A stretch of 64,000 bases of DNA. It comes from Haemophilus haemolyticus (GTDB taxonomy: Bacteria; Pseudomonadota; Gammaproteobacteria; Enterobacterales; Pasteurellaceae). Where the stretch lies: positions 225,861 through 289,860 of the forward strand of contig NZ_LYCK01000001.1 in NCBI RefSeq assembly GCF_001679045.1. Direction: 5' to 3'. Shown here one piece after another: positions 1-9,440 of this stretch. The notes below the pieces were generated by a model. That model was given only the letters and a program-made list of their open reading frames with translations, was not told the origin of the DNA and searched no databases. Position numbers and translations under genes: made by a program. Position 1 is the stretch's first letter. Every line of letters begins with the position of its first letter.

Positions 1-51
1 TTTTAAGTGTTGCCCATTTTGACCGCACTTTTGATTGTGAGGAATAAAAAG

Positions 52-1044
52 CTAAATTGGCTCTAGCCCTAACACTTTACGACCATTAATACTTGCAATA
101 TTGACCATTTCGTCTAAGTGTGGGAAACGGCATCCTGCAGCCAATAGGCTTAATTCTTGCCATAAATCGCCTTCACATAGAGGAACCATGTAATCACAAA
201 TATTATCTGTGCCTAGGGCAACGGTGATACCTTCGGGGATCATTTCATCTGCTGGCGTGAGCGCATTATGGAATGGCATAAGATCTTCTTTGCGATTACT
301 GTCAATCCATGCCATAGGACAGGCGATCATCATCATTTTGGCTTTACGCATTTTTTCGTAAAGTTTGTAGCGATATTCTTTTGAATGTGAGCCAATGGAA
401 ATACCATGGATACCTACAACTCGCCCCTCCATTCCGTGTTCAATGGTTTTGTCGCAAAGTTGCTCGGTTTCTTTTTCACTTGGATTGTTGAATTGGTCTA
501 CATGTACATGACACATAATTCCAAGAGATTTGGCCTTATCTAACAAGATATCCATCGCTTCTAAGCCACGTCCATAATCCAATTCATCACGATATGGTAA
601 GCCGCCAATCATATCTACCATTTCTGCACCAATATCAAACCATTTACGCGCAGTGGGTTCGATTACCCCTTTTAAAGTTTGATTGGCAAATTTCAAAATA
701 ATGTCATGTTTATACACTTCGCGGGCTTTGTGTGCGGCAATAATTGCACGATCTTCACAAATTGGGTCTATATCGACAAAAGTACCAAATGCGGTTACAC
801 CTTGGGATATCATTAATTCAATAGATTGGCAAAAACGTGCGTAATAATCATCAACACTGGAAGTGCGTTTTACTTCATCCACTAAATCCCATTTTTGTTG
901 CAAATTACTACTATGATAAATCCCAATTTTCTCTGGCGTCATCGTAAAAGCGCGGTCAGCATGTGCATGGGCATTTACCCACCCGCCTTTTTTGATAATT
1001 TCATCGCGAATATAGGTTTTAAAACTACGAACGTGGCTTTTCAT
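52..1044 (-). CDS. Amidohydrolase, cytosine deaminase-like
   Basis: Predicted cytoplasmic metal-dependent amidohydrolase of 330 residues. The metal-site signature HAHAD is near the N-terminus (H26, H28). It is followed by an HVDQF motif, an HGIS motif and a C-terminal LGTDN, the order seen in cytosine deaminase and related TIM-barrel hydrolases. Full length has no signal peptide. The start ATG at 1044 follows a GGAG ribosome site. It stands alone, downstream of yejM with a hairpin between, and no pyrimidine or triazine pathway neighbour is visible, so the substrate cannot be named. The family is firm, the reaction is not. Confidence 0.75.
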   Translation of the reverse strand: MKSHVRSFKTYIRDEIIKKGGWVNAHAHADRAFTMTPEKIGIYHSSNLQQKWDLVDEVKRTSSVDDYYARFCQSIELMISQGVTAFGTFVDIDPICEDRAIIAAHKAREVYKHDIILKFANQTLKGVIEPTARKWFDIGAEMVDMIGGLPYRDELDYGRGLEAMDILLDKAKSLGIMCHVHVDQFNNPSEKETEQLCDKTIEHGMEGRVVGIHGISIGSHSKEYRYKLYEKMRKAKMMMIACPMAWIDSNRKEDLMPFHNALTPADEMIPEGITVALGTDNICDYMVPLCEGDLWQELSLLAAGCRFPHLDEMVNIASINGRKVLGLEPI

Positions 1045-1139
1045 ACAAACTCCGTAAAAAAGAAAGGATAAAAAGACGAGAATGTATATTAATTGAAAGG
1101 TACTGTAAGTACGGCGAGAAGCATTATGATAATGTTATG

Positions 1140-1195
1140 AAAAACTCACGGATTTTCATTAATAACATTTTTCAGTCTTAAACTGAGTCGTGAGT
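1140..1195 (-). terminator. Hairpin with short U-run upstream of the amidohydrolase
   Basis: On the minus strand ACTCACG (1189-1195) pairs with CGTGAGT (1144-1150). An inner stem TCAGT/ACTGA lies within the loop, and about five T residues follow. It could end yejLM transcripts or act as a leader structure for the amidohydrolase gene. Confidence 0.4.
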
Positions 1196-1204
1196 ATAAA
1201 GGCT

Positions 1205-1237
1205 TAAGGGCAAAAAATCTATTCTTTTATGCCCTTA
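1205..1237 (-). terminator. Hairpin just past yejM stop
   Basis: Perfect 8-base inverted repeat TAAGGGCA/TGCCCTTA starting a few bases after the yejM stop codon. There is no strong U-run directly after it, so termination here is only probable. Confidence 0.4.
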
Positions 1238-1241
1238 TAGA

Positions 1242-2999
1242 TTATTTTTCAAAGAAGAAATTTTGTAATTGGAAGGCTTCTAAGAAGATTCCAAGTGGCG
1301 GTCTGTCTGAAGATTGCTCGATATAATCTTTATCGAATTTTTTGTAATTCCCTTTGCGATCAATGTGATATTGTGTTCCATCAGGTTGAATCACCACATT
1401 CCAATGGAAATTAGAGGCAAGCACCCAGTCATCACCCTTAAGATCAAAGAGATTACGTCCCTGACTATAATCCATCAACGGGTTTTCTACACGGAATACT
1501 GTTTGCATTAATGCAGAGAAAATATCCGCATGATTACTTAATCCATTTTGTTTGCCTACTGGTAAATCTTTCCAATATACAAGCAATGGCACTTGAACTT
1601 CATCGCGCCCAAAGTAGTTTTCTCGCTCTTTTTCATTCATTTCATTAAAGGTTAAACCATGCTCTGACGTGATAATGACTAACGTATTTTCAAGCGGTGT
1701 AGTTTCTAACACTTTTGCTAAAAGAGAATCAATGTCCTGCAAAGTGCGGTCATAATCTGATGGATTTTTAGCCTCCAAGGCTAAATCTAAATAAGCAAAC
1801 CAAGGTGAGTCAGTTTTTTGTGCTTTAATAAAATCATTGAGATTTTTTACCGCACTTTCATTATTTGGTTTGTTGGTTTTATTTGATGGAAGTTTTATTT
1901 CACGAAATAATGCTTGGCGGAAGACGCTATCTTTAAAATTCGTAGCAGAAAATAAACCCAATTGATAATGTTCAGCACGTAATTTTTCGATTAAAACAGA
2001 TTGGGTATGATTGCTTAAAATGCTATCGGTGTAATTTGCATTTAGCCCGTAAAATAACCCAATTAAGCCGGCGTTGTTACTATTGCCTGTGCTGTAATGA
2101 TTAGTGAATTCTGTTGAACTTGTTACAAATTCAGCAAGTTTTGGCATCTTTTCACTAGAAATCGCATCATAGCGTAAACCCGAAACCGTTACGATCAGAA
2201 TATTAGGTTTGTACGTAATTGGTGCGTAAGTGAGTTCTTTTTTCGGATAATCAATTTTTAAGGCATCTAAACGGCCTTCTTGTGCCAATTTTTGCGTATA
2301 TTCTTCTCCATCCAAGAAACCGTGTTTTTCTAAAAAAGAACGAGCTGTCATTGGATAAGATAAAGGGAAATTAGATCGTTGCATGGTAATAGGACGATAC
2401 AAATAAGCATCTGCCCAAGCATAAATTAAATGCGTCACAATAAACATTGCGGTTAAGAATATACCGGTTCCTTTTAGCCATTTTTGGCGTTCAAGACTGC
2501 GTAATTTTTCCCAACTCCAGCGAGAAAATAACATTTGTGCCAGTAAAATTATTGGCATTGGTGCAAAAAATATTTGCCAATCGCGTGACATTTCACCATT
2601 TTCTGGATTGACCAGCAAATTCCATACAACAGAGGATAAATGCAGATTAAAACGATTGAAAACGGCGGTATCAAATAATAATAAGGTTGTACAAATCGTG
2701 GAAAATATCACGGTTAATCCGCGAAAAGTGCGGTGATTTTTAACAATGAAACTTAGTGGAAAGACCACGAGTAAGTACAACGCAAAAACGTTGAAACTGA
2801 AATGTCCAAGCAAACTCACAAAGAAATAAAGTTTTCCTGCGAGAGTATCTGGCCAGTCAATGATAAAGGCATAACGAGTGCCAATAAGAAAAGCAACAAT
2901 AATATTAAAAAAGGCAAACCAATGGCCCCACGAAATTTTTCGTGAAACGTCATCACGGTATTGTTTGCCGCTGAAAGTGCCTTTTTTAATCCATTTCAT
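1242..2999 (-). CDS. yejM: Inner-membrane LPS regulator YejM (PbgA/LapC)
   Basis: The 585-residue protein has an N-terminal block of about five membrane spans (residues ~25-195, DUF3413 type) and a C-terminal periplasmic alkaline-phosphatase/sulfatase-fold domain from about residue 265. The usual nucleophile region reads TVSGLRYDAI, so the domain is probably non-catalytic, as in E. coli PbgA. In enterobacteria this protein controls lipopolysaccharide synthesis by acting on LapB and so on FtsH-dependent LpxC turnover. It lies one base after yejL and is translated from the same message. Confidence 0.93.
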   Translation of the reverse strand: MKWIKKGTFSGKQYRDDVSRKISWGHWFAFFNIIVAFLIGTRYAFIIDWPDTLAGKLYFFVSLLGHFSFNVFALYLLVVFPLSFIVKNHRTFRGLTVIFSTICTTLLLFDTAVFNRFNLHLSSVVWNLLVNPENGEMSRDWQIFFAPMPIILLAQMLFSRWSWEKLRSLERQKWLKGTGIFLTAMFIVTHLIYAWADAYLYRPITMQRSNFPLSYPMTARSFLEKHGFLDGEEYTQKLAQEGRLDALKIDYPKKELTYAPITYKPNILIVTVSGLRYDAISSEKMPKLAEFVTSSTEFTNHYSTGNSNNAGLIGLFYGLNANYTDSILSNHTQSVLIEKLRAEHYQLGLFSATNFKDSVFRQALFREIKLPSNKTNKPNNESAVKNLNDFIKAQKTDSPWFAYLDLALEAKNPSDYDRTLQDIDSLLAKVLETTPLENTLVIITSEHGLTFNEMNEKERENYFGRDEVQVPLLVYWKDLPVGKQNGLSNHADIFSALMQTVFRVENPLMDYSQGRNLFDLKGDDWVLASNFHWNVVIQPDGTQYHIDRKGNYKKFDKDYIEQSSDRPPLGIFLEAFQLQNFFFEK

Positions 3000-3000
3000 A

Positions 3001-3219
3001 TTAACGTGTTTTTACCGCATTAATTAAGGAATTCGAAAACGCTTGAGCTAATGCCTCACGTTGAGTTTGCGGCACACTGGTGGTTAATAAATTGCTTGCC
3101 ATGTTACCCAGAGCGATTAAGGAGAGATCTACAGGGGCTTTATGCTTTTCTAGCACTGCGATCATATCGTTTACAATCGCACTTAATTGAGCATCAGAAT
3201 ATTTAGAATGTTGAGCCAT
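3001..3219 (-). CDS. yejL: YejL, DUF1414 small protein
   Basis: A 72-residue cytoplasmic protein of unknown function, conserved as the partner of yejM in gammaproteobacteria. It begins MAQHSKYSDAQ and is mostly helical, with no signal or membrane segment. It is first gene of the yejL-yejM unit, with a one-base gap to yejM, and diverges from yejK. Confidence 0.9.
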   Translation of the reverse strand: MAQHSKYSDAQLSAIVNDMIAVLEKHKAPVDLSLIALGNMASNLLTTSVPQTQREALAQAFSNSLINAVKTR

Positions 3220-3347
3220 AATGTTAAAAATAAAACAAAAAATTTGGCTTATGATACCCGATTATTTGGTAGAACCTAAATAATTTCTTTTTTCTTGCTT
3301 AAAAAGTGCGGTTATAATTTGCGGCAAATTTTTCAAAGGTGACAAAA

Positions 3348-4364
3348 ATGAGTATTACCGTTAATCAAATTGTTTTGCATCAGTTAGTCAAAAATGTGGA
3401 TGGCGACAGCATAAAAATGGAAAGCGTATTACGCGATGAGCTGTTGTCAATTACGCCAGAAGTAGAACAAATGATGTTGCAACTTCATCAAGGCTATCAA
3501 AACAAAGCGAAGGCTTTTGGCGTGTTTCAGGAAAAGTCTATATTTGCACAACATTTAAATCGTTTATTGGAACAAGAAATTGAGTTTTTAGGTTTTAGTC
3601 AACACTCAACAAAATTGCTTGCAGATGAGCTGGGCAAATATAACTTTGCAGAAAGTGGAACCTTGATTTTATGTCAATATAATTTCTTGGCGACAGATTA
3701 CTTGTTTATTGCATTGCTTGATAGCCGTCATAGTATGTTAGTGGATGAGCATTTAGATATTCGCCGTACAGAATATCTTGATATTACTCAGTTTGATATT
3801 GCGGCAAGAGTGAATTTGACGGATTTGCAGGTGAATGCAAACTCTAATCGTTATTTAACTTTCATAAAAGGTCGTGTTGGTCGCAAAATTAGTGATTTTT
3901 TCATGGATTTTTTAGGTGCCGAAGAAGGGTTAAATCCACAAGTTCAAAATCAATGTTTATTGCAAGCTGTGAGTGATTATTGTGATCAAGGTGAACTCAA
4001 CAAAGAGCAAACTCAAGCAGTGAAAAAACAAGTGTTTGAATATTGTAAAGCTCAACTTGCAGGCGGCGATGAAATTGAATTGCAGGAACTTTCTGATTCC
4101 TTACCCACTCTAAACGAACAGCCTTTTGTTACCTTTGCGGGAGAACAGAATTATGGCTTGGAAGACAGCATTCCGCCAGTACGTTCAACTTTAAAATCCC
4201 TAACAAAATTCACTGGTTCAGGAAAGGGGGTGAGTATTAGTTTCGATGCTGATTTATTAAATACTCGAATTCAATGGGAACCGATGACTGATACACTTAC
4301 TATCAACGGTTTACCGCCGAATTTAAAAGATCAATTACAAAAGGCTTTAAAATCAGAGAATTAA
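3348..4364 (+). CDS. yejK: Nucleoid-associated protein YejK (NdpA)
   Basis: A 338-residue protein of the 37-kDa nucleoid-associated family. It contains the family stretch [18 protein letters not shown] around residues 165-185. E. coli YejK binds nucleoid DNA and interacts with topoisomerases. An upstream GTG at 3339 is in frame, but ATG 3348 follows AAAGGTG with proper spacing and gives the conserved N-terminus MSITVNQI. It diverges from yejL over about 120 bases that carry an uptake sequence. Confidence 0.92.
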   Translation: MSITVNQIVLHQLVKNVDGDSIKMESVLRDELLSITPEVEQMMLQLHQGYQNKAKAFGVFQEKSIFAQHLNRLLEQEIEFLGFSQHSTKLLADELGKYNFAESGTLILCQYNFLATDYLFIALLDSRHSMLVDEHLDIRRTEYLDITQFDIAARVNLTDLQVNANSNRYLTFIKGRVGRKISDFFMDFLGAEEGLNPQVQNQCLLQAVSDYCDQGELNKEQTQAVKKQVFEYCKAQLAGGDEIELQELSDSLPTLNEQPFVTFAGEQNYGLEDSIPPVRSTLKSLTKFTGSGKGVSISFDADLLNTRIQWEPMTDTLTINGLPPNLKDQLQKALKSEN

Positions 4365-4428
4365 TTTGGAAATATGCTCAAACTTGGGTATTATTTGACA
4401 GTACTTTTGCACAAATAAGGTAAAGAAA

Positions 4429-4842
4429 ATGCAAGTTAAAACACTTTTAGGCGCAACCTTTTTAGCATTAAGCGTCGCTTCTTGTTCCACCATTGAAAAA
4501 GTTGTATATCGAATTGATGTACCACAAGGCAACTATTTAGAAGCGACTACAGTTGCTCAAGTTAAAGAAGGCATGACTGCTCAACAAGTACAATATTTGT
4601 TGGGTACGCCAGTATTAATCGATCCTTATAATAGTCAGACTTGGTACTATGTGTTCTTACAACAACGTGCTTATGAAACACCTGTTCAACATACTTTCAC
4701 TGTAAAATTTGATCAACGTGGGATTGTGACAGAAACCAATCTTGATAAACCTTTGCCAGAAGTTTCTCAACAAGGCGAGAACAACACCATTATTCAAACT
4801 GGTGAGAAACCAAAATCAAGCTGGTGGCAATTCTGGAAATAA
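4429..4842 (+). CDS. bamE: Outer-membrane assembly lipoprotein BamE (SmpA)
   Basis: A 137-residue lipoprotein. A signal peptide ends in the lipobox VASC with the lipidated Cys at position 19. The SmpA/OmlA domain follows (residues ~30-110, with the motif VKEGMTAQQVQYLLGTPV). In the BAM complex it helps insert beta-barrel proteins into the outer membrane. The C-terminus ends in an unusual Trp-rich KSSWWQFWK. It lies 54 bases before cpxR, an envelope-stress regulator. Confidence 0.93.
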   Translation: MQVKTLLGATFLALSVASCSTIEKVVYRIDVPQGNYLEATTVAQVKEGMTAQQVQYLLGTPVLIDPYNSQTWYYVFLQQRAYETPVQHTFTVKFDQRGIVTETNLDKPLPEVSQQGENNTIIQTGEKPKSSWWQFWK

Positions 4843-4896
4843 TCTTTCTATTTTCACCGCACTACAACAAGAACTATTGATAAAAAGGAATCCCCA

Positions 4897-5583
4897 ATGT
4901 CAAAACTCTTGCTCGTTGATGATGATGTTGAATTGACGGAATTACTTTCATCCCTTTTAATGCTAGAAGGGTTTGATGTTCAAACAGCAAATAATGGATT
5001 AGAGGCATTACAAAAACTTGATGAGAGCCATGAGTTGGTTTTGCTTGATGTGATGATGCCGAAGCTAAATGGTCTTGATACATTAAAAGAAATTCGCAGA
5101 GTCTCTAATGTGCCAGTGATGATGCTTACTGCAAGAGGTGACGATATCGATCGTGTAGTGGGCTTAGAATTGGGTGCGGATGATTACTTGCCTAAACCAT
5201 TTAATGATCGTGAATTAGTTGCAAGAATTAGAGCGATTTTGCGTCGAAGTGTGTCGCCATCAAATAATGTTGACGATACAAAAGAAATATTATCTTTTGA
5301 AAACGTAACTTTATATTTGACTCGCCAAACTGCGATGTATGGCGAGGAAAACTTAAATTTAACCGATTATGAATTTAAAATTCTTTATCTATTACTGAAG
5401 TCGAAAGGTAATATTGTTACTCGAGAAGAATTAAGTTTAGAGGTAATGGGAAAATCGCTAAGTCCATTTGATCGCTCTCTTGATATGCATATATCTAATT
5501 TGAGACGCAAGTTACCAGAGCGAGAAAGCAAATTGCCTTGGTTTAAAACCTTACGCGGAAAAGGATATCTTTTAGTCACTTAG
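4897..5583 (+). CDS. cpxR: Envelope-stress response regulator CpxR
   Basis: A 228-residue OmpR-type response regulator. The receiver domain has the acidic triad D8-D10, phospho-acceptor D51 (LLDVMMP), T78 and K100. The C-terminal winged helix (residues ~130-225) ends HISNLRRKLPE...LRGKGYLLV. In E. coli it is phosphorylated by CpxA and controls envelope quality-control genes. The ribosome site AAAAGGA precedes ATG 4897. cpxA starts 4 bases after its stop, so the two are co-transcribed. Confidence 0.94.
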   Translation: MSKLLLVDDDVELTELLSSLLMLEGFDVQTANNGLEALQKLDESHELVLLDVMMPKLNGLDTLKEIRRVSNVPVMMLTARGDDIDRVVGLELGADDYLPKPFNDRELVARIRAILRRSVSPSNNVDDTKEILSFENVTLYLTRQTAMYGEENLNLTDYEFKILYLLLKSKGNIVTREELSLEVMGKSLSPFDRSLDMHISNLRRKLPERESKLPWFKTLRGKGYLLVT

Positions 5584-5587
5584 TTTT

Positions 5588-6988
5588 ATGAAATTGCGTA
5601 GTCTTTTCAGTTTAAATCAACTTGCAATCAGAACATTTGCTCTGTTCTGGTTTTCTTTTTTCATTATGATGAGTCTTGTGATCGCACTACCTAACTTCGA
5701 TCTCAGACTCTATTCTCCTCTAAAAGAATCAGATATTGTTAACTATCAAAAAGAAATTCTGAATATCGTTCGTAATGGTCAATTACAAGGACTAATTTCA
5801 AAAGTTCCTGTTTTACATTCAGATAAATTTCAACCTTTCAGACCTGTTCTGATTAATTTAAAAACTAAAAATATTCTCGGCGAATTGCCAGAGGAAGCGC
5901 CTTATATTCGAAGATTTGCAGATGTGTCTGGCGATTTTTCAGAACCTAAACGTAAAAATTTTAATGAGCTTCAGCTTTCAGGGCCGTTCCAAGTTTATTT
6001 AGGGGATACGGCTTCCTATGCCTTGTATTTTATTTCTTACGTTAATCCACAGCGTGAGATTTTTAATTATGTTTTTGATAGACCCATTATATTGATTTTG
6101 ATTATTCTTTTAATCACTAGCCCATTGCTTTGGTGGTTTACAAGAATGCTGACTAAGCCTATTTCTCGCTTGCAAGAAGCAGCGAATTCAGTGGCATTAG
6201 GTAATTTTAAAATTGATAAGAGCTTAGTGGCTAATGGTCCATTAGAATTACGTCAAGTTGGTCAAAGTTTTAATCGAATGGCAACGTCTATTGATAATCT
6301 AATTTCTAATCAACAAACTCTACTTTCATCGATTTCACATGAATTAAAAACGCCACTTACTCGTTTACAGTTGGCTACAGCGCTTGTTCGCCATGAATGT
6401 GGTGAAACAGATAGCGTAAAACGCATTGAAAGAGAAATTGGCCGAATGGATAAGATGATTAGTGAGCTACTTCTACTTTCACGCCATCAAATGAATAGTC
6501 AAGTGGAACGGGAGATTTTTTATGCCAATACGCTTTGGACTGATATTATCAATGATGCAAAATTTGAGGCAGAGCAACGTGGAATAGCGTTTCTTGTAAA
6601 AATTAATCTGCCGAAAAATGAACCACAACTTAATGGTAATTTTAGATTGCTAGAAAGTGCGGTTGAAAATATTGTGACAAATGCGCTCAAATATACAAAA
6701 AATAAAATTGTATTAAGCATTTCTTTTCTGAAAGAAGAGCGTGAAGGGTTCCTGTCGATTCGTATTGATGATAATGGTGCTGGCATTAATCCCGATGAAT
6801 TTGGGAAAATTTTTGAGCCATTCTATCGTGTGGATGAAACACGAACTAGAACGACTGGTGGTACAGGTCTGGGACTGGCGATTGTATCTAATGTTATTAA
6901 AGAACATCAGGGTAAAGTTTGGGCGGAAAAAAGCCCAATGGGTGGACTTGCTGTGACTATACAATTGCCATTATGGATCAGTAACTAA
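5588..6988 (+). CDS. cpxA: Sensor histidine kinase CpxA, complete
   Basis: A 466-residue membrane kinase. A first membrane span covers residues ~12-35, followed by a periplasmic sensor of ~125 residues. A second span lies at ~160-182, then a HAMP region, the HisKA helix with SSISHELKTPLTRL (phospho-acceptor H251), an N box, the G1 box DNGAG (residues 395-399) and the G2 box GTGLGLAI. It forms one unit with cpxR. All catalytic motifs are intact, so this is a working pair. From memory, strain Rd keeps CpxR as an orphan, so the complete kinase is worth noting. Confidence 0.92.
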   Translation: MKLRSLFSLNQLAIRTFALFWFSFFIMMSLVIALPNFDLRLYSPLKESDIVNYQKEILNIVRNGQLQGLISKVPVLHSDKFQPFRPVLINLKTKNILGELPEEAPYIRRFADVSGDFSEPKRKNFNELQLSGPFQVYLGDTASYALYFISYVNPQREIFNYVFDRPIILILIILLITSPLLWWFTRMLTKPISRLQEAANSVALGNFKIDKSLVANGPLELRQVGQSFNRMATSIDNLISNQQTLLSSISHELKTPLTRLQLATALVRHECGETDSVKRIEREIGRMDKMISELLLLSRHQMNSQVEREIFYANTLWTDIINDAKFEAEQRGIAFLVKINLPKNEPQLNGNFRLLESAVENIVTNALKYTKNKIVLSISFLKEEREGFLSIRIDDNGAGINPDEFGKIFEPFYRVDETRTRTTGGTGLGLAIVSNVIKEHQGKVWAEKSPMGGLAVTIQLPLWISN

Positions 6989-7022
6989 AAATCAAAATAG
7001 ACCGCATTTTCATTCCCTAATG

Positions 7023-7040
7023 TGTAAAATAATATTTACA
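7023..7040 (+). promoter_or_regulatory. Perfect TyrR box, with a weak second box at 7047-7064
   Basis: TGTAAA-N6-TTTACA at 7023-7040 matches the E. coli TyrR operator consensus at all twelve fixed bases. A second half-site TGTAAA starts 24 bases later (7047-7052) with a degenerate right arm, the usual strong plus weak arrangement. It lies 57 bases before tyrR, so autoregulation is likely. Confidence 0.75.
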
Positions 7041-7096
7041 CCTTTATGTAAAAAAACTATCATAATCCAATCTTATTTTCCCTACATTTCTGATAT

Positions 7097-8053
7097 ATGA
7101 CCAGTTTCAAATTTAATCCACAAAATCCTTTCGATTGTTTTATTGTGCAAAGTGAATCCATGAAAAGTGCGGTAGAAAATGCGAAACGTTTTGCTATGTT
7201 TGATGCGCCTTTATTGATTCAGGGGGAAACTGGGACTGGAAAAGATTTGTTGGCTAAAGCCTGCCATTATCAGAGTTTGCGTCGTGATAAAAAATTTATC
7301 GCAGTAAATTGTGCTGGGTTGCCTGATGAAGATGCGGAAAGTGAAATGTTTGGTCGAAAAGTTGGAGACAGTGAAACCATCGGTTTTTTTGAATATGCGA
7401 ATGAGGGAACTGTATTACTAGATGGTATTGCTGAACTTTCATTGAGTTTGCAGGCTAAATTATTGCGTTTTTTAACAGATGGATCTTTCCGTCGAGTAGG
7501 TGAAGAGAAGGAACATCATGCAAACGTACGAGTGATTTGCACATCACAGGTTCCACTTCATTTGCTTGTTGAGCAAGGTAACGTGCGTGCTGATTTGTTT
7601 CATCGCTTAAATGTTCTCACTATTAATGTTCCAGCATTACGCGATCGCATGGCAGATATTGAGCCACTGGCACAAGGTCTTTTACAGGAAATCAGTGAAG
7701 AATTAAAAATTGCAAAACCAACTTTCGATAAAGATTTTCTTCTTTATTTGCAGAAATATGATTGGAAAGGGAATGTTCGTGAGCTTTATAACACTCTTTA
7801 TCGTGCCTGCTCTTTGGTACAAGATAATCATTTAACTATCGAAAGTTTAAATCTTGCTCCTCCACAAAGTGCGGTGATTTCTTTGGGTGAATTTGATAAT
7901 AAAACCTTAGATGAAATCATTGGTTCTTATGAGTCGCAAGTCCTAAAATTATTTTATGCAGAATATCCAAGCACGAGAAAATTAGCTCAACGTTTAGGCG
8001 TTTCCCATACTGCGATTGCGAATAAATTGAAACAATATGGAATTGGAAAATAA
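7097..8053 (+). CDS. tyrR: Transcriptional regulator TyrR, short form
   Basis: A 318-residue regulator of aromatic amino acid genes. The sequence is only the AAA+ central domain (Walker A GETGTGKD, K49) plus the C-terminal helix-turn-helix (STRKLAQRLGVSHTAIANKL). The GAFTGA loop for sigma-54 contact is absent, as in all TyrR. E. coli TyrR is 513 residues with N-terminal ACT and PAS sensing domains, and both are missing here. A perfect TyrR box precedes the gene. It converges with hflX with only 11 bases between the stops. Confidence 0.9.
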   Translation: MTSFKFNPQNPFDCFIVQSESMKSAVENAKRFAMFDAPLLIQGETGTGKDLLAKACHYQSLRRDKKFIAVNCAGLPDEDAESEMFGRKVGDSETIGFFEYANEGTVLLDGIAELSLSLQAKLLRFLTDGSFRRVGEEKEHHANVRVICTSQVPLHLLVEQGNVRADLFHRLNVLTINVPALRDRMADIEPLAQGLLQEISEELKIAKPTFDKDFLLYLQKYDWKGNVRELYNTLYRACSLVQDNHLTIESLNLAPPQSAVISLGEFDNKTLDEIIGSYESQVLKLFYAEYPSTRKLAQRLGVSHTAIANKLKQYGIGK

Positions 8054-8064
8054 TTTTCTATAAA

Positions 8065-9426
8065 TTAGCCATTGTCTGATTGTATTTTAATATCTGCTAA
8101 CCTAGAAAATTGCTTACATAACTTTAACCACATAATCTTATCAATCTGCACATTTAACAAAAATTCGCCTTGTTCAGAAATTTGTTCGTGACGTACACAA
8201 TCAAGTTGATAAAAAGCATGGCGAAGTTTGCCTTCGTGCGGTTGCAAAATTAAAGAAAGAGAAAGTATCTCGTTTTTTAACCGCACTTTAATGGCTTCAA
8301 ACAATAAATGAATACCCTGCTCATCTTGCGCAGAGAGATAGACTGCAACAGGCTGGTTTTCATCATTGTATTCGATATGCGGTACAACATTTTCCAACAA
8401 ATCAATTTTGTTATATATCAATAGAACAGGCACTGGTCCTGCACCAATTTCTTCTAGCACATCATTGACGGCATCGATATTTTCTTGTTTTCGTGAATCG
8501 GCCGCATCAATCACATGGAGTAATAAGCTAGCTTCTACCGTTTCTTGTAAAGTCGATTTAAAGGCTGAAACAAGATCATGCGGAAGCTGTCGAACAAATC
8601 CTACTGTATCCGCTAAAATTGCTGTACCTACATCTTGAATCTGTAATTTTCGTAAAGTGGGATCTAATGTTGCAAAAAGCTGATCTGCGGCATAAACCTC
8701 TGCATTGGTTAAACGATTAAATAAGGTTGATTTCCCTGCATTGGTATAGCCAACAAGTGAAATGGTCGGGATATCTGCTTTTTGGCGTGTTTGGCGATTT
8801 TGATTGCGCTGTTTCTCCACTTTTGCCAATCGATTTTGTAATTGAGAAATGCGCACTTTAATCAATCGACGATCTGTTTCTAACTGGGTTTCACCCGGCC
8901 CACGTAATCCTACCGCCCCTTTTTGTTGATCTAAGCCTGTTTTGCGACGAACTAATCGAGTGGATAAGTGTTTTAGTTGCGCAAGTTCAACCTGTAATTT
9001 TCCCTCATGAGAACGTGCTCGTTGGGCGAAAATATCTAAAATGACGCCAGTGCGATCGACCACTCGACAATGACATAAACTTTCTAAGTTACGTGTTTGT
9101 GCTGGGGTTAATTGATGGTTAAAAAGCACAACATCAGCATTATGTGATTGCACCGCATTTGCAATTTCTTGAGCTTTTCCCTCACCTACAAAATATTTAG
9201 CTTGAGGAGTGCTACGGCTTGTAGTGATAGTATCTAATACATCCACATTGGCAGAATCAGCGAGTAGCAAAAACTCTTGTAGATCATCAGTGTTTTTATC
9301 TTGCGCAAAGAAAACGTGAACCACGATGGCGGTATCACGCGTTTTATCAGATTGTTGGGATGAAGAAAGTGCGGTTGAAATTTTCAGAGAATTTTCAACC
9401 GCACTTAATAAATATTGATTATCCAT
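8065..9426 (-). CDS. hflX: Ribosome-associated GTPase HflX
   Basis: A 453-residue GTPase that splits stalled or heat-damaged ribosomes in E. coli. It has an N-terminal HflX domain with the glycine-rich [14 protein letters not shown] linker. The G domain has Walker [10 protein letters not shown] (residues ~226-234), switch II DTVGFV and NKID. It lies just downstream of hfq, with 14 bases between them. An inverted pair of uptake sequences sits within the first 21 codons and could form a hairpin in the message. Confidence 0.95.
   Translation of the reverse strand: MDNQYLLSAVENSLKISTALSSSQQSDKTRDTAIVVHVFFAQDKNTDDLQEFLLLADSANVDVLDTITTSRSTPQAKYFVGEGKAQEIANAVQSHNADVVLFNHQLTPAQTRNLESLCHCRVVDRTGVILDIFAQRARSHEGKLQVELAQLKHLSTRLVRRKTGLDQQKGAVGLRGPGETQLETDRRLIKVRISQLQNRLAKVEKQRNQNRQTRQKADIPTISLVGYTNAGKSTLFNRLTNAEVYAADQLFATLDPTLRKLQIQDVGTAILADTVGFVRQLPHDLVSAFKSTLQETVEASLLLHVIDAADSRKQENIDAVNDVLEEIGAGPVPVLLIYNKIDLLENVVPHIEYNDENQPVAVYLSAQDEQGIHLLFEAIKVRLKNEILSLSLILQPHEGKLRHAFYQLDCVRHEQISEQGEFLLNVQIDKIMWLKLCKQFSRLADIKIQSDNG
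9366..9407 (-). repeat. Inverted uptake-sequence pair inside hflX 5' coding region
   Basis: AAAGTGCGGTTGAAA (9366-9380) and its complement TTTCAACCGCACTT (9393-9406) form a stem of about 14 base pairs. On the hflX strand it is followed by TTTCTTC, so it resembles a terminator within codons ~7-20. Confidence 0.6.
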
Positions 9427-9440
9427 TGATGGATCTGTGA

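Noticed and set aside
1..51. Gene end at the left edge
   Set aside because: The 51 bases hold one uptake sequence and no frame that can be supported.
1045..1241. Purine-type riboswitch before the amidohydrolase
   Set aside because: The stem-loop does not show the conserved three-way junction bases, so I only record a hairpin.
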